Below, one piece after another: positions 30,601-39,430 of a stretch of 44,938 bases of DNA. The stretch's first letter is position 1; each line of letters starts with the position of its first letter. This DNA is from Akkermansiaceae bacterium (GTDB lineage Bacteria; Verrucomicrobiota; Verrucomicrobiia; Verrucomicrobiales; Akkermansiaceae): the NCBI GenBank assembly GCA_025457625.1, contig JALOUA010000004.1, forward strand, positions 1 through 44,938, given 5' to 3'. The notes below the pieces were generated by a model. It did no database searches. It was not told the origin of the DNA and saw nothing but the letters and a program-made list of their open reading frames with translations. Both the position numbers and the translations under genes were made by a program.

Positions 30601-30772
30601 TGACCGCCTCGGCCGCCGCGCCGCGATACGAGGCGGTGGCCTGGATCATGGTCGGGCTGACCGTCGGATACTCCGAAATCGGCAGCCGCGAGAGGGAGAT
30701 GGCGCCAACGATGCACGTGAGGATGGCAATGACCATCGCCACGATCGGCCGGCGAATGAAGAATTCGGCCAT
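27641..30772 (-). CDS. Efflux RND transporter permease (AcrB/HAE1 family)
   Basis: MAEFFIRRPIVAMVIAILTCIVGAISLSRLPISEYPTVSPTMIQATASYRGAAAEAVMESVATPIE; 1043 aa. Confidence 0.96.
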   Translation of the reverse strand: MAEFFIRRPIVAMVIAILTCIVGAISLSRLPISEYPTVSPTMIQATASYRGAAAEAVMESVATPIETKVNGVDKLLYMQSFSANDGKMTLNVYFDVGTDVDIMQVNTQNRVSQAEAQLPEAVKREGVVVNRSSPDILMVIGLASPNGTYDAVFLSNFCDLNLVDAIKRVKGVGDVKNFTAQDYTMRIWLQPDKLASLGITPDDIKKALQEQNAQSPAGRIGAEPAPAGQESQFNVRALGLLKDPKEFEEVIVRASADGQQVKIKDVARVELGAQTYDLRARLNQSPAGAFAIYLAPGANALETAENVKAILKKAEERFPADMIYEIALDSTLPIEASIEAIVHTLFEAVILVLIVVYIFLQSFRATIIPMCTVPVSLLGAFILFPVMGFSVNVLTMFGLVLAIGIVVDDAIVVVEAVQHHIEHGKTPKEATRIAMKEVTGPVIAIGLVLCAVFVPVAFMGGVTGALYKQFALTIAIAVVFSVINALTLSPALAAMLLREPKPGKGPVAAFFRLFNKGFDWVIRRYGAIVGGLVRKATISMLLLVIVVIAINRIGKHVPGGFIPDEDKGYLFVAIELPEGSSLQRSDEVLKQIEEIVGNTEGVQSAVGLAGINILNNLNVPNAALMFVGLKPWEERAEPRLHAKAIAAEWTRKFYGIPGARAFAFGPPPLPGYGNVSGFTMQLQDRSGGSIDQLAGYVKQLQELAAKRPEIARLTTTFNPATPQVRVELDREKARTLNVPVDSVFATLQTYLSGLYVNDFVKFGKVYKVFLQAEPEFTSKPDDIGKFYVRNNDGGMVPLSTLVKVTKMSGPNLVTRFNLYNSAEVIGATAPGYSSGQAIKAIEEVMKEMPAETGYEWSGLTLQEVKSEGQAGVIFGMAVLFVFLLLAAQYESWSLPFAVLLSVPTVILGTLVGLFARNFEMNVYAQVGLVMLIGLAAKNAILIIEFAKMKRDEGMPTIDAAIEGAKLRLRPILMTSFAFILGCVPLMLASGSGAASRSTMGTGVVFGMSIATAIGLFLIPVCYVFVQKFTDRREGKAAALKADS

Positions 30773-30778
30773 GGTCGG

Positions 30779-31945
30779 TCAGTCTTTGGTGGGTTCTGCG
30801 GATTTGGCGGCGGCGGGCGCGATCGTCACGGGCATTCCCTCCCGCACCTTGTGGATGCCCTCCACGATGATGCGGTCGCCTTCCTTGAGCCCCTCGTTGA
30901 TGATGATTCTCGGGCCGACCTGTTCACCGGTTTGCACCGCTTGCTGGGCCGCCTTGCCATCCCCGTCGATCCGCCAGACGAAGCTCTTGCCCTGAAGATC
31001 GACGAGGGCCCGCTCGGGCACGGTGATGGTGTTGGGGCGTTTGCCGAGATCCACGCGGACGCGGGCGAACATCCCGGGCCTCAGCAGTTTCTCCTTGTTG
31101 GGAAACTCGGCGCGCACCCGCAGTGTGCCGGTCTTGGTGTCCACCGCACGGTCGATGAAAACGAATTTGCCGGGGTCGGCATGCTCCCTGTCATTGGAAA
31201 GAATCAGCGTGAGTGGCACATCCTCCACCTGCTTGCCGGTGACTTTGCTTTTGTCCTTGGCCTGGAGGTATTCCACCTCGCTCACGTTGCAGTAGAACCA
31301 GATCGGATCGAGGGTGGAAATGGTGGTCATCAGCGTGGGTTCGCCCTTGCCGACGAGTTCGCCGATCGAGACCTGCTTCGCGCCGATCAGCCCGGAAACC
31401 GGGGCCTTGATGTCGGTGTAGCCCAGATCGATCTGGGCTGATTCCACGCGGGCTTGCGCGGATTCCACGCCGGCCCTGCCGACATCCACCGAGGCCAGCG
31501 CGTTGTCGAGGTCCTGCTGGGGAACCGCGCGGTTGGCCACCAGCGGCGTCAGGCGGGCCACATCCCTTTCATACTTGTGGAGCGCGGCCTCGGCTTCCGC
31601 GAGCATGCCCTTGGCTGCGGCGAGACGCTCGATGAAGGGTTTCTTGTCGAGTTCGAAAAGCATGTCGCCCTGGACGACCTCGGTGCCCTCGGTGAACAGC
31701 ATCTTGTCCACGAATCCCTCGACGCGGGCGCGCACCTCGACGTTGCCGGGCGAGTCAAGCTGGCCGATCAGGGTGGTGGAAAGCGGCACGTCGGTGGAGG
31801 TGACTTCCATCACTTCGACAACGGGCGGCGGAGGGGCGGCCGGCACGGGTTTCTCGCAGGCGGGGATCGCCAAAACCGCCATCAGAAATAAAACCGCAGG
31901 CTGAAATCCATCAAACCGTCGCTTTGCGAATATCTGCTTGAACAC
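30779..31945 (-). CDS. Efflux RND periplasmic adaptor (AcrA-type)
   Basis: VEVRARVEGFVDKMLFTEGTEVVQGDMLFELDKKPF, DIKAPVSGLIGAKQVSIGELVG; directly upstream of the permease. Confidence 0.93.
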   Translation of the reverse strand: MFKQIFAKRRFDGFQPAVLFLMAVLAIPACEKPVPAAPPPPVVEVMEVTSTDVPLSTTLIGQLDSPGNVEVRARVEGFVDKMLFTEGTEVVQGDMLFELDKKPFIERLAAAKGMLAEAEAALHKYERDVARLTPLVANRAVPQQDLDNALASVDVGRAGVESAQARVESAQIDLGYTDIKAPVSGLIGAKQVSIGELVGKGEPTLMTTISTLDPIWFYCNVSEVEYLQAKDKSKVTGKQVEDVPLTLILSNDREHADPGKFVFIDRAVDTKTGTLRVRAEFPNKEKLLRPGMFARVRVDLGKRPNTITVPERALVDLQGKSFVWRIDGDGKAAQQAVQTGEQVGPRIIINEGLKEGDRIIVEGIHKVREGMPVTIAPAAAKSAEPTKD

Positions 31946-32049
31946 GTGTCAGGGCTATCGGATCGGGCGCCGGCGTGTCAACTAGAACCTTGGTCCTACC
32001 GTTTTCCTTTGGCTTGCAAAACACGGCGTTTGCAGCCACACCAGTCCCC

Positions 32050-33435
32050 GTGCGATTACATGTCCTCCTACCCGGCTCTCTGTTGATCAGTTCCTGCGTC
32101 CTCGGACCACAGCCCGGCGCGCCCGACGCGCAGGCGCCCGGATCTATCCGCGGTGACTCCGCGCCCCACGGCGCATCCTTCGGCGACAAGGCATGGCGGC
32201 AGGTTTTCACCGATTCCACGTTGCGCGAGCTGATCGAGCGCGCGCTGGCCAACAACCCGGACCTGGTGGCCGCCACCTTCCGCATCGAGCAGGCGCGCGC
32301 GCGCGCCAACTCCGCCCGGTCCGACTGGTTTCCGCAGGTCAGCGGCAGCGGCGGTGCGGCGGCGAGCTATGGTTCGCGAAACGCCGGCCAGGTTCCTCCC
32401 GGCGGCGACCGCAGTTCGGAGTCCTATGATCTGACGGCCCTCCTCAGTTGGGAACTCGACCTGTGGGGCGGCATCCGCCGCAGCAACGAAGCCGCGCGCT
32501 CCAGATTGCTGGAGGCCGAATACCGGCGCGACGCGGTGCAAACCAGCCTCGTCGCCGCGGTCGCCGCCTCCTACATCGAACTCAAGAACCTCGACGAACG
32601 CCTCGCCATTTCCAAACGCACCGCGGAGAGCCGCCAGTCCGCGCTCGAACTCGTCATCTCGCGCCGCGACGGCGGCGTCAGCTCCGACCTCGAAGTGGGC
32701 CAGGCCGAGGCGCTGTTAGGCCAGGCGCGCACCGCCATCCCGATCACCGAGCAGGCGATCACCGCCAAGGAAAACGAAATCCGTTTCCTGTTAGGAGAAT
32801 ACCCGGCCGGTGTGGCGCGCGGCGGCAGCCTCGACGGCTTGGACCGCTCGCTGCGCATCAGGGGCGGCCTCCCGTCCGCGCTGCTGGAGCGCCGGCCGGA
32901 CATCGCCGCCGCCAGCCAGGCCTATCAGGCCGCGGTCGCCGAGATCGGCGTGGCCGAGGCCCTGCGCCTGCCCTCGCTCTCCCTCACCGGCAGCGGCGGC
33001 GTGCTCAGCTCCGCCCTGGACAACCTGCTAGAAAGCAATTCCGCCGCTTACACCATCGGCCCGCGGCTCGCGGGTCCGATCTTCGACGCCGGCCGCGGCA
33101 AGGCCCGGGTGGACGCCGCCAAAGCCCTCGCCGGCGAGGCGCTCGCCGCGCACGACCGTGCGGCGAAACAGGCGTTCCGCGAAGCGGCCGATGCCATCAA
33201 CGCCCACCTGAAAACCGGCGAAATCATCACCGAACTGTCGCGTCTCGTGGAGGCCAACCGCAAGGTCGCCTCCGTCGCCAACGACCGCTTCACGGGCGGC
33301 GAATCGAGTTATCTCGAAGTGCTCGACGCCGAACGCAGCCTGTTCGATTCGGAACTCACTCTCACCGACGCGCGCCGCGACCGCCTGCTGGCCGTGGTGC
33401 AGGCCTACCGCGCCCTCGGCGGCGGCTGGAAGTGA
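32050..33435 (+). CDS. NodT-family outer membrane efflux lipoprotein
   Basis: Lipobox-like SLLISSCVLGPQP; WRQVFTDSTLRELIERALANNPDLVAATFRIEQARA; LLSWELDLWGGIRR; GTG start at 32050 suggested (ORF opens at 31975). Confidence 0.88.
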   Translation: MRLHVLLPGSLLISSCVLGPQPGAPDAQAPGSIRGDSAPHGASFGDKAWRQVFTDSTLRELIERALANNPDLVAATFRIEQARARANSARSDWFPQVSGSGGAAASYGSRNAGQVPPGGDRSSESYDLTALLSWELDLWGGIRRSNEAARSRLLEAEYRRDAVQTSLVAAVAASYIELKNLDERLAISKRTAESRQSALELVISRRDGGVSSDLEVGQAEALLGQARTAIPITEQAITAKENEIRFLLGEYPAGVARGGSLDGLDRSLRIRGGLPSALLERRPDIAAASQAYQAAVAEIGVAEALRLPSLSLTGSGGVLSSALDNLLESNSAAYTIGPRLAGPIFDAGRGKARVDAAKALAGEALAAHDRAAKQAFREAADAINAHLKTGEIITELSRLVEANRKVASVANDRFTGGESSYLEVLDAERSLFDSELTLTDARRDRLLAVVQAYRALGGGWK

Positions 33436-33592
33436 GCAAGGGCGCGCGGACATCCTGCCAGAGTCCTCCACACGGCATCTGAGACGTCATGATCAGCCGC
33501 CAATGATCCAAGCCGGCGGGCGCATGAATGGCGCGAATGATGAATCAGCCTTCGGCGCCATGCGGAATATAGATCCGTGCTTACAGGCATCC

Positions 33593-34450
33593 TCACCTCC
33601 CTGCGTCAGCCTCCATTTCAGCAATCGCCGCTTCAATGGCGTGTTGGTTCACACGAATGAACCCGACGTTGGGTCGATCGAAATCGATGATCACCAGCAT
33701 GATCATCGCAAGCACCAGTGCGAGAATGTAGCCAAGCCAGCGATTGGACCGATCCGTCACGCCGATGCTGAAACCGGCAACCGCCACCGTGATTGCGGCT
33801 ATCATGAGGAGCACCGTCAGAATCACGGGGGGCAGAGTGTCCATCACGGCCACCAGGCGCATGGTTCCCGAATCAATTACCGCATTAACCGCTTCCACCA
33901 GCGAGGCCTCGATTGGACCGGGTCCATCAGGCGCTCACTTTACAATGTTATCCGTGATGGGCCATAACCTGCCCTTCGCTGCTTCTGAGGCTTCAACCAT
34001 CTCTTTGAACTCCTGAAGGGTGATTGCCTCGCCCGGCCTTCCCCTCCTGGTCTGTGCATAGTGGTAGAGCGCCTCCCTCAATTCGCTGCGGCCGGGCTCG
34101 GGCACCAACCCGGCTCTCAGGTAGGCGGTCCCCAAGGCGTTGGCCTCCACCACCACCGCCTGCTTGCGCGCCTTGTGCTGGGTGATGCCCGACCCGAATG
34201 TAAAGGCCAGCATCAACCCGAGCACGCCGAATAGCGAGGTCAGGATCAGTTGGCCGAATTCACTTCCGGCATCGCCCTGGCTGACGCACCGCCGCAATCC
34301 GAGTCGATAGCCAATCTCCAGTCCCACAAGGATCACCGCGGCGAAGATCACGAAATCCAGCCAGATCGGGATTTGATGAAAGAGGGAAAAATTCACCTGT
34401 CGGGGAGAGTGGATGCCTGGCACGCCATTTGAAGCACGGTGATCAACCAC
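33593..34450 (-). pseudogene. DUF4239/bestrophin-like membrane protein split by an in-frame TGA
   Basis: ORFs 33935..34450 and 33593..33898 share one frame; the join reads LWPITDNIVK*APDGPGPIEASLVEAVNAVIDSGTMRLVAVMDTLPPVIL. Confidence 0.6.
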
Positions 34451-34535
34451 ACATCGAGGAGAGAGTGGTTATGCATCCAGCACGAGCATGACAAGTCATA
34501 AATCCCACCATTGGAACGTCGAATCACGCCCGCCA

Positions 34536-36140
34536 TCAACCGTTCCCCATGAACACCAAGCCTGCCATCCGGAGGGCTTCCTCGACCCGGAGGGCCAGTT
34601 CTTCGATCTTGATGCCCTTGCGGATCAGCCGCGGACCGCTCTCCCGGAAATCCGGACGCACCAGCAGCAGATGCTCAAGAAACGCCCGGGCTTCTTCATG
34701 GCGGCCGAGATGTGCCAGTGCCGCAGCCCTCATCACGGGTGCCCAGAAAATATTGAGGTCCATGTAGCGCGCCGCCCAGGCATGGGCCTCATCGAATTCC
34801 TCCCTGCGGAAGGCATCCAGCCACAATCCGCAGAACACGGTGTCCCGCACAAAGGGATTGAGCTCCACCGCTTCCTTGGAAATGGCCGCACCGCGTTCGT
34901 AATCCCCTTGTAAAATCAGCAGGTAACCGACCGCATCCCGGAAAAAATGAGAGCCCGGGTGCTGGGAAAGGGCGGTAAGCGTGGCCTCATGGCCTTGCTC
35001 CAGGTTTCCTGCCATGGTTTGCGCGAAACCCAGAATGCACCATGCCCGCTGGTCCGCTCCGCTCAGGGAAACTCCTCTCTCCGCATACCGGATGGCTTCT
35101 TCCATCGAGACCTGCAGTTCCGGAAACATCTCCAGAATGTGGTTGAGCGTGCACATGCGCGCCAATCCGCTCCAGAGCCGGCCATCTTCCGGGAAAGCCT
35201 CCACCGCGTGCCGCAAGCCCACCAGTGCCTTTTCAAATAGCTCCGGGGTTCCGCAGCGCTCGGCATGATAGAGGTGCAGAAGCGCCTCGTAGGCGCTGGC
35301 CTCGAGCACAGGCACACTGTCCATCCGTTTGAAGACATGCTGCGCGATAGCCCCTTCTTCCTCGGCAATGCTTGCCGCCACCCGCTCCACCAACTGATCG
35401 AGGAATCGATCGCGGTTCCCGGATTCGGGTCGATAACTCATCTGCTCCGACCAGCGGAGGATATGGGTCTCGAATTCTTCGAGCCGGACCGTGACACGAA
35501 GGATGCCGGACGATTCTGCAATCCTGCCTCTGACCACGAAGCAATTCGCGCCCTTGCAAGCGCTTCGGGCGCTTTCCGCCACGTGCGAGTCGCTTCCAGC
35601 GCTTCCGGGAAGCAAGATCACGCGGCCCACTTGGTATTGATCCAAGGCCACCGCCAGTTCGGAGCCCAGCCCTTGTGCAATGAACTCCAGTTCCTCGCAC
35701 CGGGATTCATTTCGGAACGGCTCGACGAACAGGACGGGCGGCATGATCCGCGCCGCCAGTGTGGACTTTCCATTGCATGCAACCTTGGGAGCGTAGCTGC
35801 CCTTTGGCAGTGAAATCACCACGGGATCCTTCTTTCCATCCGTCAGGTAATAGTGCTCCAGCGCACGCCGGACCCGCCCTGCCTGGACCCGGACCAGAGG
35901 ATCAAGCCCGGGATCAAAATCCCCATTCCTGCCATAAATCCCATGGGCGATCGTCCGCTGCGAGAGCCCGTCGCCCCGGCCCGCCAGCGTTTCCTCCACG
36001 ACAAACCGCAAAAACTCCTCCGCGCGGGGGCTGCCGCCGAAATCCACGCTCCGGCATAGGCGCTCCACTTGCTCGCGAACCGCATGCGTGCCGCCAACCA
36101 TGGACACATCGGTTCTGTCACTGGGATCACTTGGATACAT
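34536..36140 (-). CDS. wHTH-type N-terminal domain plus TPR protein (adenylate-cyclase-like regulator)
   Basis: EEFLRFVVEETLAGRGDGLSQRTIAHGIYGRNGDFDPGLDPLVRVQAGRVRRALEHYYLTDGKKDPVVISLPKGSYAPKV, then TPR-like repeats. Confidence 0.75.
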   Translation of the reverse strand: MYPSDPSDRTDVSMVGGTHAVREQVERLCRSVDFGGSPRAEEFLRFVVEETLAGRGDGLSQRTIAHGIYGRNGDFDPGLDPLVRVQAGRVRRALEHYYLTDGKKDPVVISLPKGSYAPKVACNGKSTLAARIMPPVLFVEPFRNESRCEELEFIAQGLGSELAVALDQYQVGRVILLPGSAGSDSHVAESARSACKGANCFVVRGRIAESSGILRVTVRLEEFETHILRWSEQMSYRPESGNRDRFLDQLVERVAASIAEEEGAIAQHVFKRMDSVPVLEASAYEALLHLYHAERCGTPELFEKALVGLRHAVEAFPEDGRLWSGLARMCTLNHILEMFPELQVSMEEAIRYAERGVSLSGADQRAWCILGFAQTMAGNLEQGHEATLTALSQHPGSHFFRDAVGYLLILQGDYERGAAISKEAVELNPFVRDTVFCGLWLDAFRREEFDEAHAWAARYMDLNIFWAPVMRAAALAHLGRHEEARAFLEHLLLVRPDFRESGPRLIRKGIKIEELALRVEEALRMAGLVFMGNG

Positions 36141-36198
36141 GGCATCAGGAAGACTCGGTCAGAAAACTAAAGAACCAGAAAAGAAGAGTCAACCCAAG

Positions 36199-36242
36199 GT
36201 AAGTTACCCAGTCGTTACTTGTGATGCAGTCAGCGCATGCGC
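36199..36242. promoter_or_regulatory. Palindromes in divergent intergenic region (possible operators)
   Basis: GGTAAGTTACC (36199-36209) and GCGCATGCGC (36233-36242) lie between the divergent regulator and the DUF3300 cluster. Confidence 0.3.
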
Positions 36243-36339
36243 CATGGTGCTTTGCAACTAGCAGACCGCCTGTGATCGGGCGTTTTTCCGCCGGTATCCA
36301 CACGGCAAGCTTGAAAGGAGACCCAACTACCCGCGCACC

Positions 36340-37753
36340 ATGAGATTCTCCCCCACACCCTGCGACCTGCAGCCGATCCGGCAAATCGCCGCCCTTCTCA
36401 TCATCGCCGGGATGTTCACAAGCACCCCGGGTCTTGCGCAAACCGCACCCGCCCCTCCATCCGCCGTCGCCAACAAAAGCGCCGTAACCGCCTCAAGCGA
36501 TCCAGGGGCCTCCGTCGCGAGGATCAGCGCCGGGGAGGCGGGCTACGCGATGAAGTCCATGGACCAACTCGAGGAAATGGTCGCTCCAGTGGCCCTCTAC
36601 CCCGACGAACTTCTCGCCCAGATCCTCCCGGCTTCAACCCGCCCGCTCGACGTGGTCAAGGCCCACCAGTTCCTTCAGCGCGAGCCGGATTTCCAGGAAC
36701 TCCCCGCCGAAGCCACCGAGAACTGGGACCCGGCGGTGGTCTCGCTGCTGCAGTTCAAGGAGGTGGTCGCCATGATGGCGGGAGACATCGATTGGACGGT
36801 TGCCCTCGGTGAGGCGTTTTACTTCCAGGAAGGCGATGTCTACGACGCGATCCAACTGGTCCGCACCCGGGCCGATGCGAAAGGACTTCTCACCGGGAAT
36901 CAGCACCAGGTCTACGTCAAGGAAACCGAGATCATCCGCATCGAGCCCGCCGACCCCGAGGTGATCTACGTGCCGAAATACAACCCGCAAGTCATCTACG
37001 TGAATCAAGCCGCCCCTAGTCCGGATCCGTTCCTCACCTTCGTTGCCGGAGTCGCAGTGGTTTGGGGGCTGAGTGCACCACCATCATTACCACTCCCATT
37101 ACGGATACTACTATCATGGGGGGAAACCTCCCAAGCCCCCCTCCTACCGTCCCCCGGTGCATCCGCCCAGGCCCCCGGGCTGGCGACCTCCCGGCCAGCG
37201 CCCGCCAGGCTATCTTCCGCCTCGCCCGACCCAGCCGATCGCGCATCCTCCCGGCTACCGCCCGGATCGACCCGGAACTCGCCCACCGGGCGACGACAAT
37301 AGCTGGCGCCCATCCCGTCCGCCTGTGACCAGTCCCCCGGACCGTCCCGGAAACGGCCGCCCACCGCTCGCAGGTGCGGACCGACCCACCCAATTGCCCA
37401 GCGCACGCCCGCCCACACCGGGCACCCTCCCCACACAACCCAGCACGCGCCCTACACAGCCGAGCACCCGCCCCACCCAGCCGAGCACGCGCCCCACCCA
37501 ACGTCCTTCCACACCGACCACGCGTCCGGGCACACCGTCGCAACAACCGGGATCCACCTTTGGACCCAGCACGCGTCAGAGTGCTCCCGCGACGCGCAAC
37601 GCCAGCGACCGCGGCAGTTCGAGCATCAATCGCAGCAGCGGCGCCACCCGTCCGACATCTGGTTACCAAAGCGGCTCCTCCTTCCTACCCCAGCAGGGAG
37701 GCAACCGGGCGTCCTCGCGCGGAGCCGCCAGTTCCGACCGTCGGAAACGTTGA
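36340..37753 (+). pseudogene. DUF3300 protein with frameshift before its His/Pro-rich tail
   Basis: MDQLEEMVAPVALYPDELLAQILPASTRPLDVVKAHQFLQREPDF...IRIEPADPEVIYVPKYNPQVIYVNQ in one frame; HHHHYHSHYGYYYHGGKPPKPPSYRPPVHPP...SSDRRKR in another. Confidence 0.7.
37433..37495 (+). repeat. Three tandem 21-nt units encoding TQPSTRP
   Basis: ACACAACCCAGCACGCGCCCT / ACACAGCCGAGCACCCGCCCC / ACCCAGCCGAGCACGCGCCCC. Confidence 0.85.
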
Positions 37754-37784
37754 TCCCTTCCACCACAAGCAACCAGTCCCACTC

Positions 37785-38693
37785 ATGAAGAATTGCACCA
37801 TCCTCGCCTTCGTCGCCGTCGCAGCAACCACCCTGCCGGTCCTCGGCCAGCGGCAGTATGATTCCCCCGAAGCGGCTTTTACCGCCGTCGCCGAAGCCTG
37901 TGCCGCGGGAGACAAGCAAGCACTTGCCGACGTCTTCGGCGGCAAATCCACTGCGGTCCTTGAGGAAGAATCCACTGCCACCCTGCATGCGTTCGCCGAA
38001 GCCTACCAGACCCACCATGAGATCCTGACCAAGGACAACCAGCGCCTCATCCAAGTCGGCGAAGTCGGATACGTCCTGCCGATCCCGCTCGTCGCTTCGG
38101 ATTCGAAATGGTCATTCGACCTCGATGCCGCCATGAGCGAGATCCGCAAACAACGCATCGGCCGCGACGAACTCACCGCCATCGAAACCTTGCGCGGCTA
38201 TGTCACCGCCCAGCGGGCCTACGCCGCCGGCGATCATGATGGCGACGGCGTCAAGGAATACGCCCAGCGCATCCTCAGTTCCGAAGGCCAGCGCGACGGA
38301 CTCTACTTCGTGACCGAACCCGGCGAAGAGCCCAGCCCTTTCGGCCCCCTCGTCGCGGAAAAGGCCGATTACCTCAAGGACAAGAAACCCGGCGACCCCT
38401 ACTACGGCTACTATTTCAAAATCCTCCGCAGTCAGGGTGCAGCCGCGCCGGGCGGGGCCTACGACTACGTCATCAATGGCAACATGATCGCCGGTTTCGC
38501 GATGTTGGCATGGCCCGCCGAATACGGAGCCTCCGGCATCATGAGCTTCATCGTCAACCACGAGGGCAAGGTCTGCGACCGCGATCTCGGCAAGGACACC
38601 GCCGGAATCGCCGAAGCCATGACCACCTACCAACCTGAAGGCGGCTGGAACGAGGTGCCCGCCGACGGCATCGACGAGTCGACGGTCGATTGA
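37785..38693 (+). CDS. DUF2950 domain-containing exported protein
   Basis: Signal peptide; QRQYDSPEAAFTAVAEACAAGDKQALADVFGG, ETLRGYVTAQRAYAAGDHDGDGVKEYAQRILSSEGQRDGLYF, PYYGYYFKILRSQG. Confidence 0.88.
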   Translation: MKNCTILAFVAVAATTLPVLGQRQYDSPEAAFTAVAEACAAGDKQALADVFGGKSTAVLEEESTATLHAFAEAYQTHHEILTKDNQRLIQVGEVGYVLPIPLVASDSKWSFDLDAAMSEIRKQRIGRDELTAIETLRGYVTAQRAYAAGDHDGDGVKEYAQRILSSEGQRDGLYFVTEPGEEPSPFGPLVAEKADYLKDKKPGDPYYGYYFKILRSQGAAAPGGAYDYVINGNMIAGFAMLAWPAEYGASGIMSFIVNHEGKVCDRDLGKDTAGIAEAMTTYQPEGGWNEVPADGIDESTVD

Positions 38694-38795
38694 TCCTGCT
38701 CCGCTGCGGCAAATGCACTCCATACCCAATGATCAACAAACCCAGGGCGATCGCCCGGATCTCTCAAGGCTACGAAAACACCAAAAACCAACGCT

Positions 38796-39389
38796 ATGAA
38801 GATCCTTGACTTCCATAACCTCCTCGCCGCCACAGCCGCCGGATTTCTAACACTACTCACCGTCTCCTGCGCGTCGGGACCGGGAGGCAGCGATGCGATG
38901 ACCTCCAGCGCGGACGCCCGCAAAATCGATCAGAAGTCCCGCAGCGCCCTTGAAAGGCTCTACCGAACCAACCCCAAAGCACGGACCTTGGCCAACAACG
39001 CCGAAGGGATCCTCGTCTTCCCGGACATCGTCAAGGGCGGGCTGGTCTGGGGTGGAGCCTATGGGGACGGGGCACTCTATCAAAGAAACCGCGCCACCGG
39101 TTATTACCGCAGCATTTCAGCCTCCTGGGGCCTGCAGGCGGGCCTCCAGAAATATGGCTACGCGCTCTTCCTGATGGATGACAAGGCACTGCGCGCCCTG
39201 AATGCCTCGGGCGGCTGGGAAATCGGATCCGCCCCGAATCTGACCGTGGTCGACAAGGGCATGGCCGGATCGCTTTCCACCACCACTCTGGAAAAGGGCA
39301 CCTATGCCATATTCTTTGATCAGAAAGGCCTGATGGCCGGGCTGGGCCTCCAAGGAACCAAGGTCACCCGCCTCGCGATTCATCGGTAA
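38796..39389 (+). CDS. SYLF (YSC84-like) lipid-binding domain protein
   Basis: AEGILVFPDIVKGGLVWGGAYGDGALYQRNRATGYYRSISASWGLQAGLQKYGYALFLMDDKAL; lipobox-like LLTVSCAS. Confidence 0.9.
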   Translation: MKILDFHNLLAATAAGFLTLLTVSCASGPGGSDAMTSSADARKIDQKSRSALERLYRTNPKARTLANNAEGILVFPDIVKGGLVWGGAYGDGALYQRNRATGYYRSISASWGLQAGLQKYGYALFLMDDKALRALNASGGWEIGSAPNLTVVDKGMAGSLSTTTLEKGTYAIFFDQKGLMAGLGLQGTKVTRLAIHR

Positions 39390-39430
39390 GCGCATTTCCA
39401 AATATCACACGAACAAAACAGACAACCACC

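Noticed and set aside
29744-31441. 565-aa plus-strand ORF opposite the AcrAB-type genes
   Set aside because: Spans two well-supported minus-strand genes in antisense; composition typical of a shadow ORF.
33935-33937. TGA as selenocysteine codon
   Set aside because: Context K-TGA-A-P-D-G is not a known redox site and no obvious bSECIS hairpin was recognised; nonsense mutation or sequence error is simpler.
37433-37495. Tandem repeats considered as CRISPR
   Set aside because: Units are directly adjacent 21-mers encoding TQPSTRP with no spacers; coding repeat.
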